DNA of 64,000 bases, taken from assembly GCF_017874425.1 (NCBI RefSeq), contig NZ_JAGGLL010000001.1, positions 62,001 to 126,000 of the forward strand. The letters are read 5' to 3'. Below, piece by piece: positions 58,601 through 64,000 of this stretch (the first letter of the stretch is position 1; each line of letters begins with the position of its first letter). The DNA comes from Clostridium punense (GTDB lineage: Bacteria; Bacillota; Clostridia; Clostridiales; Clostridiaceae). Below the pieces are notes generated by a model, which was not told the origin of the DNA, searched no databases, and worked only from the letters and a program-made list of their open reading frames with translations. The position numbers and the translations under genes were made by a program.

Positions 58601-59221
58601 CTTTTCTAAGGGTTCTATCCGTTCCTCGTAAGTATGTATTATGTCATCTATTCTCACCAGATTATCTTCTGTGTTTTGAAGTTTCTTTTCCGCCTCTTCC
58701 TTACGAGTCTTATATTTCACTATTCCTGCTGCTTCTTCTAATAGCTTTCTTCGTTCTTCTGGTTTTCCACTTAGAATTGCATCAATTTTTCCCTGTCCTA
58801 TTATTGAATATCCTTCCTTACCTATTCCCGTGTCCATAAATAATGCTTGTACATCTTTTAGTCTACAAGTAGTATTGTTTATAAGATATTCACTCTCTCC
58901 AGAACGATACAACCTTCTTGAAATAGTAACATCAGCATATTCTATTTGAAGCTCTGAATCAGAGTTATCTAAGGTAAGGGAAACCTGCGCAAGTCCTACA
59001 GCTTTTCTAAACTGTGTTCCTGCAAAGATAACATCTTCCATCTTGTCTCCCCTTAGACTCTTTATACTTTGCTCTCCTAGAACCCATCTTACTGCATCAG
59101 AGATATTACTTTTACCACTGCCATTAGGTCCTACTACCGCAGTAACCCCTTGTTTAAAGTTCAGTTCAGTTTTATCGGCAAATGACTTAAATCCTCTTAT
59201 CTCAATAGATTTTAAGAACAT
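55664..59221 (-). CDS. smc: Chromosome segregation protein SMC
   Basis: Coiled-coil ATPase that condenses and segregates chromosomes with ScpA/ScpB. 1185 aa. N-terminal Walker A GPNGSGKSN (residues 32-40), coiled coils, hinge (about 510-640, TGGSVYSRTAS region after it), second coiled coil, C-terminal signature LMSGGEKVLSA and Walker B FCILDEIEAALDD. ATG with GGAG. Follows the 39-residue ORF; rnc-(rSAM)-smc-ftsY order as in clostridia. Confidence 0.98.
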   Translation of the reverse strand: MFLKSIEIRGFKSFADKTELNFKQGVTAVVGPNGSGKSNISDAVRWVLGEQSIKSLRGDKMEDVIFAGTQFRKAVGLAQVSLTLDNSDSELQIEYADVTISRRLYRSGESEYLINNTTCRLKDVQALFMDTGIGKEGYSIIGQGKIDAILSGKPEERRKLLEEAAGIVKYKTRKEEAEKKLQNTEDNLVRIDDIIHTYEERIEPLEKESEKAKAFLKFSEELKINEINIIIDFIEKTKNNISDLSLKIKNATTAIESGLREKEALKKELDRWNKELEDFDNKIAQDRQLYYDNKANHQNILSEIKLLSERIEGIDKNILRIENDIQDFNSKIEVENERIDGLELQLYTLKEQQKDINEEILRREEEIDKINVTISTESSKLKALEEKKSKLSNEKNTYTSNIGIIGNNMELLKATIENLRINAESFNNSITINNGTKASLLGEVERVQEKVTAYEEEIKENKKNIGKLKHSLTLSEKKLKEKTIETNRHEANLNALISLENQYEGYNKSVKNLMQHMNNGSIKNIKGHCFVLGEIIKVTQKYETAIEIAIGGAISNVITEEEEGAKVLISYLKSRNLGRATFLPMNIVKGRVLQVEQNIKNKPGYIGIASELIEFEPKFKGVIDYVLGKTIICGNMDQALEIAKASGYKHKIVTLEGEIINPGGALTGGSVYSRTASIIGRKREIEELTLKVKENNEKIEALSEEVKIYNEDIKNLDERNLNLRDEVHFESIEITKIQGKVNSISEDTFKLSKSLEKANIELNNSLDKLKDLELNIDECSKKLIKIEEELADIESIYELLNKEVKQGLDVIDSIKNKLTDFKIKRAQVDESLNNKIIEIQRLKNDIEGYNLKIEELRNETHTYDKTKEIYNQSLEENREKTKELLEMLEALEEKFKDNEVERIKFKEQINLVNSKIETLNLEFDKVEKEYHRHQVALVKIETEEQGFMEKLNEEYELTYAEALKYKMEVVNISSLKEKVQNLKREISALGVVNVGAIEEFKEVKEKFEFMSGQRADLVNAKEDLLKVISEMTEKMKVVFRENFEKLRANFDETFRELFKGGSADLILQEGDELTSKIEINVEPPGKKLQNINLMSGGEKVLSAIALLFAILKMKPTPFCILDEIEAALDDANVIRYAEFLKKFSKNIQFIVITHRKGTMEASDMLYGVTMEEKGVSKVVSVNLTR

Positions 59222-59233
59222 TTATTCACTCTC

Positions 59234-59353
59234 CTAAGCTCTAATTATTGCAGGCAGTAAGATACCTAAAATCATAAATAAGCAAACAGCTGCAGCTAGT
59301 ATTTTAGCTATCTTTTCCCTTTTTGCACCTTTTGTATTCTTCTTATTTTTCAC
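59234..59353 (-). CDS. 39-residue single-pass membrane protein
   Basis: A short ORF in the gap between the radical SAM gene and smc. GTG start with GAGGTGAGATT 5' of it; stop TAG 12 nt before the smc ATG. The product has a Lys/Arg-rich N-terminus (KNKKNTKGAKREK) followed by one hydrophobic helix (ILAAAVCLFMILGILLP) and a short end, so N-in topology is expected. Size and layout recall DUF4044-type small proteins, but I cannot confirm this. Its ribosome site and coupling to smc support real expression. Function unknown. Confidence 0.7.
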   Translation of the reverse strand: MKNKKNTKGAKREKIAKILAAAVCLFMILGILLPAIIRA

Positions 59354-59381
59354 AATCTCACCTCAAATTTTAATTCATAGT

Positions 59382-60449
59382 CTATATTCTATACTTTCTT
59401 TCTAAGTATTCATTAACCTTAACTTTATAAACCGCTTCTAGCCCTTTAAAGCCTAGCATATTTCTCTCAACTTCATCACTTTGAACTACCTTTAGCTTTT
59501 TAATTTCAAGTTCCTTTAAAAGCTGATTAAAGTATTGTTTTTTATTGGCATAAAGCTTAGAAATGTCCTTTGGATTAATCCAAACTTCTTCACACAAGCC
59601 ATGAAACTTAACCTGTTCATTGATTATATCACAATATATACTTCCTTCAACTAATTCTCTAAAAGCAGGATGAAAAGGTCCTTCAATAATATCCCCCCCA
59701 TGGTTTATCTCCTCAGTAGGTTGTAATCCTATTCGTATTACCTGAATACCATTTGCACTAAGCATACCGTAAACTTTCTTAGAAATATCCACTGCTTGTT
59801 CTAGGCTGTAGGGCTTATATATACCTTTACTAAGCATTTCCTCCATAGGGGTATCCTTAATAACTAAGGAAGGATATATCCTGCATATACTTGGTTTTAA
59901 AGCTATAACTCTTCTAGTAGTTTGAATATCTTTGTCTTCCCTGTCACCTGGAAGCCCTAACATTATTTGATGACCTAAGGTGAACCCATATTCCTTTATA
60001 AGCTTTGAAGCTTTAGTTACATCTTCGGAGGTATGTCCTCTTCCTGACCTTAGTAAAACCTCATTATCTAAAGATTGAACGCCTAACTCAATAATATCTA
60101 CCTTATAGTCTTTTAGATTATCTAATATGGTTTCATCAATATAATCTGGTCTTGTAGATAATCTTATATAATCAATTTTACCACACTGCTTATACTCCCT
60201 AGCAACTGCTAATAATTCCCTTTGCTTATTAATATTTATAGCAGTAAAGGTTCCTCCAAAAAATGATACTTCTATTATGGAATTTTCTTTTTTTATGGTT
60301 TTTAAGTATTCTTCAATGGTGTCTCTTACAAAAGCCCCATCTATGCTAAAACAGCTTCCTGTAATACTATCTTGATTGCAAAATACGCAAGTATGAGGGC
60401 ACCCTTCATGAGGAACAAAGATTGGTATTATATAATGTACTTTACTCAT
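59382..60449 (-). CDS. Radical SAM protein, Elp3-like N-terminal type
   Basis: Predicted [4Fe-4S]/SAM radical enzyme of unknown substrate. About 355 aa. Cluster motif CPHTCVFC (about residues 16-23, CxxxCxxC), then SFFGGTFT, LSTRPDYI and IELGVQSLD segments typical of the Elp3/coproporphyrinogen-like radical SAM barrel. The acetyltransferase domain of Elp3 is missing. GAGGTG precedes the ATG at 60449; it overlaps rnc by 8 nt. A homologue between rnc and smc is common in clostridia, so a role in RNA modification is possible but inferred. Confidence 0.88.
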   Translation of the reverse strand: MSKVHYIIPIFVPHEGCPHTCVFCNQDSITGSCFSIDGAFVRDTIEEYLKTIKKENSIIEVSFFGGTFTAININKQRELLAVAREYKQCGKIDYIRLSTRPDYIDETILDNLKDYKVDIIELGVQSLDNEVLLRSGRGHTSEDVTKASKLIKEYGFTLGHQIMLGLPGDREDKDIQTTRRVIALKPSICRIYPSLVIKDTPMEEMLSKGIYKPYSLEQAVDISKKVYGMLSANGIQVIRIGLQPTEEINHGGDIIEGPFHPAFRELVEGSIYCDIINEQVKFHGLCEEVWINPKDISKLYANKKQYFNQLLKELEIKKLKVVQSDEVERNMLGFKGLEAVYKVKVNEYLERKYRI

Positions 60450-61140
60450 GTATTTCACCTCTGGTCATTAATAATTCCTTTGCTGCATTTTGTTCTGCTT
60501 CCTTTTTAGAATAGCCTACTCCTTTTCCTTTTGAAACCCCATTTATAACTACTTCAACATAGAATTCTCTTCTGTGAGGTGGACCTTCAAACTTTATCAA
60601 ATTATAAACTATAGATACCTCTCCTTGCTTTTGAAGAATTTCTTGAAGCTTAGTTTTATAATCAATTATAATCTCGTTTTTAAAAGCCTTTTCTATGATG
60701 CTATTAAAATTACTAAGAATAAACTCTCTTACTACGGTATAACCCCTGTCAAGATACACTGCTGCAATTATAGCCTCTACTGCATCTGCCAAAATAGATA
60801 CCCTAGTTCTTCCTCCTGTAAGCTCTTCACCCTTACTCATATTAATGTAAGTTCCTAAGTTCCAAGTCTTAGCAACTTGAAATAAAGAGTTTTCACAGAC
60901 TATAAGAGATCTAATCTTGGTTAAATATCCTTCTGTTTCATTCTCAGTGTTTGAAAATAAATACTCAGATATGACTAATTGTAAAACCGAGTCTCCTAAA
61001 AACTCTAATCTTTCATTGAACTCCATCTTTCGCTCATTTGCATAGGAACTATGGGTTATGGCTGTCTCAAGGATTTTAATATTATTAAATTCAACCATCA
61101 GTTTATTTTGCAAATCTAATGTACTTTTTCTAATGTTCAT
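60442..61140 (-). CDS. rnc: Ribonuclease III
   Basis: Double-strand RNA endonuclease for rRNA processing and antisense decay. 232 aa: catalytic domain with ERLEFLGDSVLQL (about residues 43-55) and DAVEAIIAAVYLD, dsRNA-binding domain (about 160-228) ending KEAEQNAAKELL. Start ATG at 61140 with GGAAGG-type site. It lies between acpP and smc, the normal order. Confidence 0.97.
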   Translation of the reverse strand: MNIRKSTLDLQNKLMVEFNNIKILETAITHSSYANERKMEFNERLEFLGDSVLQLVISEYLFSNTENETEGYLTKIRSLIVCENSLFQVAKTWNLGTYINMSKGEELTGGRTRVSILADAVEAIIAAVYLDRGYTVVREFILSNFNSIIEKAFKNEIIIDYKTKLQEILQKQGEVSIVYNLIKFEGPPHRREFYVEVVINGVSKGKGVGYSKKEAEQNAAKELLMTRGEIHE

Positions 61141-61339
61141 TTTTACTAACTTCCTTCCAGAAGTTTATTCTTCAAGCTACTAACCTTAAAAGCTACATCC
61201 ATTATTCTTAACTTTCTATGAGCTTTTATTTAAGTTAAAGATTTTTTCTTGGTAACCTTAAATTTTCTGGTATTTAATATCCCTTAGATTTACTAATCTT
61301 TACTATACTGTAATAACTTCAAGAATAAACTTAAAAATA

Positions 61340-61363
61340 AGGTTCCGCAAAAATACGGAACCT
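61340..61363 (-). terminator. Terminator after acpP
   Basis: 8-bp perfect stem AGGTTCCG/CGGAACCT, 8-nt loop, followed by TTATTTTTAAG on the minus strand, 6 nt past the acpP stop. Confidence 0.9.
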
Positions 61364-61368
61364 ATAAA

Positions 61369-61599
61369 TTAGTCTTCTACACGTGCTTTTATATATTCTA
61401 CAACATCTCCAACTGTAGCTATTTTTTCAGCATCTTCATCTGGTATTTCCATATCAAACTCTTCTTCTAAGGCCATTATTAATTCAACTATATCTAATGA
61501 ATCCGCACCTAAATCATCTACAAAAGATGATTCCATTTTAATCTCCTCTTCATCTATACTTAATTGGTCTGCTATTCTTTTTCTGATTTTTTCAAACAT
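61369..61599 (-). CDS. acpP: Acyl carrier protein
   Basis: Carries fatty acyl chains on a phosphopantetheine arm. 76 aa, acidic. The attachment Ser is in [10 protein letters not shown] (about residues 34-43). Start at 61599 is 9 nt from AGGAGG; the ATG at 61608 directly abuts it. Follows plsX by about 110 nt; fabD/fabG are not here, so only the plsX-acpP-rnc order is kept. Confidence 0.97.
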   Translation of the reverse strand: MFEKIRKRIADQLSIDEEEIKMESSFVDDLGADSLDIVELIMALEEEFDMEIPDEDAEKIATVGDVVEYIKARVED

Positions 61600-61711
61600 A
61601 TTGTTCATCCTCCTAATTTATTACATTACTCTTTAAATATAATAGCTTATTAATAAGTTATCAACTGTTTTTTATTAATACTTTAATATAATATACTAAT
61701 TATATTATATT

Positions 61712-62716
61712 TTATTCATTATTTCCTTGTTGATTTTCAAATATATCCTTCATTTTATCCAAAGCTTTGTTATCATAAAATATTTTTGCTTGTTTTATAG
61801 CATTTTTAAAAGCTTTAGCATCAGAGCTTCCATGGGCTTTTATACAAATACCATTGACACCTAAAAATGCTGCTCCACCATATTCTTTATAATCATACTG
61901 TTTTTTAAAAGCTTTAAATACTGGCTTTAAGAGTAATCCTCCAATTTTTGTCCTTGTTGAGCCCATAATTTTTTCTTTTAACTCATCAAGGATATTTCCA
62001 GCTACTCCTTCATACATCTTTAGTGCAGTATTACCAACAAAACCGTCACAAACTAACACATTAACTTCTCCTGTAGGAATATCACGTGGTTCTACATTTC
62101 CCACAAAGTTAAGGCTTTCCCCCTTTAAAAGTTTATGTGCTTCCTTAGTAAGTTCATTTCCCTTCTCTTCTTCAGCACCGATATTTATTAATCCTATACT
62201 TGGATTATTTATTCCCAAAACACTCTCAAAATATACTTTACCAAGGTGAGCAAATTGAACTAAATAATGAGGCTTGCAGTCAGCATTTGCTCCGGCATCT
62301 GCTATCATAAAGGCTCCTTTTCTTCCTGGCATTATAGGTGCAAGGGTTGGTCTATCAATCCCCTTAATTCGCTTTACAATTAAAGTACACCCTGCCAGGA
62401 AAGCCCCTGTACTTCCTGCAGAAATTATTGCATCTGCTTCTTTATCCCTAACCATTTGAAGAGCTTTAACCATAGAAGAGTCTTTTTTTGTTTTTAGAGC
62501 TTTTACTGGCGCTTCATTAGGACTTATTACCTCTTTAGCATCTACAATTTTAATTTTTTCCTTATTATAACTGTATTTTTCCAATTCCTTTAAAATTAAT
62601 TCCTCTGGACCTGTAATTATAATTTCCACATTGTACTCATTTTGTGCTAAAACACAGCCTTCAACTACAGCTTGTGGTGAGTAGTCTCCGCCCATTCCAT
62701 CTACTACAACTCTCAT
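61712..62716 (-). CDS. plsX: Phosphate acyltransferase PlsX
   Basis: Peripheral enzyme that makes acyl-phosphate from acyl-ACP for phospholipid start (with PlsY). 334 aa; N-terminal [11 protein letters not shown] (residues 4-14), [11 protein letters not shown], and [11 protein letters not shown] are family motifs. ATG with GAGAGG. Usually next to fapR; no fapR is present here between rpmF and plsX. Confidence 0.97.
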   Translation of the reverse strand: MRVVVDGMGGDYSPQAVVEGCVLAQNEYNVEIIITGPEELILKELEKYSYNKEKIKIVDAKEVISPNEAPVKALKTKKDSSMVKALQMVRDKEADAIISAGSTGAFLAGCTLIVKRIKGIDRPTLAPIMPGRKGAFMIADAGANADCKPHYLVQFAHLGKVYFESVLGINNPSIGLINIGAEEEKGNELTKEAHKLLKGESLNFVGNVEPRDIPTGEVNVLVCDGFVGNTALKMYEGVAGNILDELKEKIMGSTRTKIGGLLLKPVFKAFKKQYDYKEYGGAAFLGVNGICIKAHGSSDAKAFKNAIKQAKIFYDNKALDKMKDIFENQQGNNE

Positions 62717-62935
62717 ATCTTAACCTCTCAAATTTAATTACACAAATTTATAGGACCAACAGAAAACTTTTTTAAGCTCTAACCTTCCTCGTGCTAGGAA
62801 TCCTTGTTAAATAACTAAAATAATAGTTATTAGAAACTTTCATTAGATTTTCTATGTAGACTTTAAGTTTTCATAATGGAAACCTATATGAATATATTAT
62901 ATATTAAGCCTTAACTAAATTTCCATAAAAAAATA

Positions 62936-62959
62936 AAAGAAAGTCATATGACTTTCTTT
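62936..62959 (-). terminator. Terminator after rpmF
   Basis: 24-nt perfect palindrome centred on CATATG just after the rpmF stop, followed by TTTTATTTTTTT on the minus strand. It separates yceD-rpmF from plsX. Confidence 0.9.
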
Positions 62960-63142
62960 CTATTTCTCAGTTGAAACAACTTCTCTATTTTTGTAGTAAC
63001 CACAGTTTTTGCAAACTCTGTGAGCAAGTTTCATTTCATGGCACTGAGGGCATTCAACTATTCCTGGTAAGCTTAGTTTGAATGTTTGAGCTCTTCTTGA
63101 GTCTCTTCTTGCTTTTGAAAATCTTCTAGCAGGATTTCCCAT
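62960..63142 (-). CDS. rpmF: 50S ribosomal protein L32 (zinc-binding form)
   Basis: Small 50S protein. 60 aa with the N-terminal [17 protein letters not shown] segment and a complete zinc ribbon CPQC...CKNC (C+ form). 12 nt after yceD, the nearly universal yceD-rpmF pair. Confidence 0.98.
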   Translation of the reverse strand: MGNPARRFSKARRDSRRAQTFKLSLPGIVECPQCHEMKLAHRVCKNCGYYKNREVVSTEK

Positions 63143-63154
63143 AATTACACCTCC

Positions 63155-63655
63155 TTATGCTTTAGAAAACAAGTTTTTTAATTGTGCCAACCTTGGATCC
63201 ACATCTACAGTATCACAGGAGCATTGTCCTTCATTTAAGTCCGTCCCACACTGTTGGCATAACCCTTTACAGTTATCACTACATAATCTCTTAACAGGCA
63301 ACTGTATAATAAGATTGTTTTCCAGTATTTCATCAATGTCTATCTTATCATTTTTAATTGAGATAATTTCACTCTCTTCATTACTTGCACTAGTAGATAA
63401 TTTTTCTTTTATGTCCATCTCGATGGAATATGGAAATTTTTTAAGACATCTTGAGCATGTAAGTAATAATTCTGCAGTTATTGTCCCATTTAGATGAAAA
63501 ATATCCCCAACTAAACGAATAACTCCATTAAATTCTATGGGTTTTGAAACCATAACAGTTTCTGTACCATCATAGAAACTTTCTTTCTCAATTACAACGT
63601 TGATATTTCTTTTGGAATTCTTTTTACCTTTTAATTCTGAAACATCTATGTTCAT
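63155..63655 (-). CDS. yceD: YceD/DUF177-family protein
   Basis: Conserved protein linked to L32 and reported to act in 23S rRNA accumulation; the mechanism is unsettled. 166 aa. Two cysteine pairs in the DUF177 zinc-binding-type core (CSRCLKKF; CSDNCKGLCQQC) and the ending DPRLAQLKNLF. First gene of the unit, with a long structured leader and a near-consensus promoter. Confidence 0.94.
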   Translation of the reverse strand: MNIDVSELKGKKNSKRNINVVIEKESFYDGTETVMVSKPIEFNGVIRLVGDIFHLNGTITAELLLTCSRCLKKFPYSIEMDIKEKLSTSASNEESEIISIKNDKIDIDEILENNLIIQLPVKRLCSDNCKGLCQQCGTDLNEGQCSCDTVDVDPRLAQLKNLFSKA

Positions 63656-63820
63656 AATAAATGCTCTGAAAAAACATCAAAACTATGCTTTTTCTCATAT
63701 AACTAAAAAGTTATATATAATGCAACATGTTACATAAATACAGTAAAACATTGCATAGCTTGAGCAAAGCTCCAACGTCCCTCCTTAATTTCATTGTAAA
63801 AATATCTACTATTTCAAACA
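63656..63820 (-). promoter_or_regulatory. Structured 5' leader of yceD-rpmF
   Basis: About 165 nt from the predicted start. In order on the mRNA: AAGGAGGG (an SD-like site about 130 nt too early for yceD), a GAGC-TTT-GCTC hairpin, an arm ATGCAATGTTTTAC that pairs with GTAACATGTTGCAT (two G-U, one mismatch), an 8-bp ATATAACT-TTTT-AGTTATAT hairpin, and GCATAG that can pair with the upstream CTATGC. The last pairing competes for the same ATGC bases as the first arm. Confidence 0.55.
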
Positions 63821-63826
63821 CAAACT

Positions 63827-63855
63827 ATTATATAAAGTATACACCTAAAAGTCAA
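63827..63855 (-). promoter_or_regulatory. Sigma-A-type promoter of yceD-rpmF
   Basis: Minus strand TTGACT (63850-63855), 17-nt spacer, TATAAT (63827-63832). Confidence 0.9.
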
Positions 63856-63911
63856 GGTTTATTTATAGTGCTACAAGATGAAACTTTATTTTAAGTTGCG
63901 TAAAAAGCTGT

Positions 63912-63962
63912 AAGGGAACCCAATTTAAGATTCAAATAAAGATGAATAAAATTGGTTCCCTT
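63912..63962 (-). terminator. Hairpin ending an upstream gene
   Basis: AAGGGAACC plus AATTT (63912-63926, one bulged C) pairs with AAATT plus GGTTCCCTT (63949-63962). The gene it serves lies beyond the window. The T run is not immediate (TACAGCTTTTT), so the call is moderate. Confidence 0.6.
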
Positions 63963-64000
63963 TATTGCTTAATTATCCTGTTAAAAACAATTTATTTATA

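Larger units (their letters stand above)
63656..64000. other. Region upstream of yceD to the window end
   Basis: About 345 nt: yceD leader, promoter (63827-63855) and a hairpin (63912-63962) that probably ends a gene beyond the window. No ORF with a placed ribosome site. Confidence 0.6.

Noticed and set aside
63719-63794. 27-codon ATG reading frame in the yceD leader (plus the 24-codon TTG frame next to it) as genes
   Set aside because: The ATG frame has no ribosome site; the TTG frame has one but with short spacing. Kept only as part of the leader finding.

Overview
The window is an AT-rich, almost gene-saturated stretch of housekeeping chromosome. It comes from a spore-forming, low-GC Gram-positive of the Clostridium type. 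Evidence for this: SpoVS behind a sigma-H-like promoter; CodY, RNase Y, PolC, HPr and GTP-dependent RbgA, all Firmicutes-type; strong AGGAGG ribosome sites; many TTG and GTG starts; and a gene order (rnc-smc-ftsY-ylxM-ffh-rpsP ... polC-rimP-nusA-infB ... pnp-mlpA-ymxH-dapG-tepA-ftsK) that parallels the Bacillus/Clostridium core. No rRNA, tRNA, CRISPR array, prophage, insertion sequence with transposase or defence island was seen. Species cannot be fixed from the sequence alone.

Nearly every gene is on the minus strand, so the map reads from high to low coordinates. 63.7-61.3 kb: yceD-rpmF, then plsX-acpP (L32 and fatty-acid/phospholipid initiation). 61.1-54.7 kb: rnc, a radical SAM gene, a 39-residue membrane ORF, smc, ftsY. 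54.5-48.3 kb: ylxM-ffh, rpsP-khpA, rimM-trmD, rplS with its L19 leader, rbgA-rnhB (SRP, ribosome and tRNA maturation). 47.6-48.0 kb: yraN, the only plus-strand gene. 47.2-41 kb: yifB/comM, dprA, topA, codY. 40.7-26.7 kb: rpsB, tsf, pyrH-frr, uppS-cdsA-(AI-2E family)-dxr-rseP-ispG-polC (translation, isoprenoid and envelope lipid synthesis, replication). 26.3-18.4 kb: rimP-nusA-ylxR-ylxQ-infB-rbfA-nrnA-truB-ribF, then rpsO. 18.3-7.4 kb: pnp, mlpA, ymxH-dapG, tepA, ftsK-rimO-pgsA. 7.2-0.15 kb: recA with an SOS box, rny, spoVS, aspC-ptsH, and a tyrosine recombinase.

Terminators and sigma-A-type promoters (17-nt spacers) divide the run into transcription units and are listed where the sequence supports them. 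The most unusual item is a pair of 163-nt, roughly 95% identical, highly structured sequences in inverted orientation at 47247-47409 and 54548-54710. They look like a MITE or a repeated small-RNA element and bracket a 7.1-kb block. Other points worth a second look: an SD-sequestering hairpin before tepA, a 16-bp hairpin before ymxH, a switch-like leader before yceD, a candidate cre site before aspC-ptsH, a 34-bp perfect palindrome after recA, and a candidate S15 leader. Apart from these the window is ordinary core genome; I did not find a new multi-gene system.
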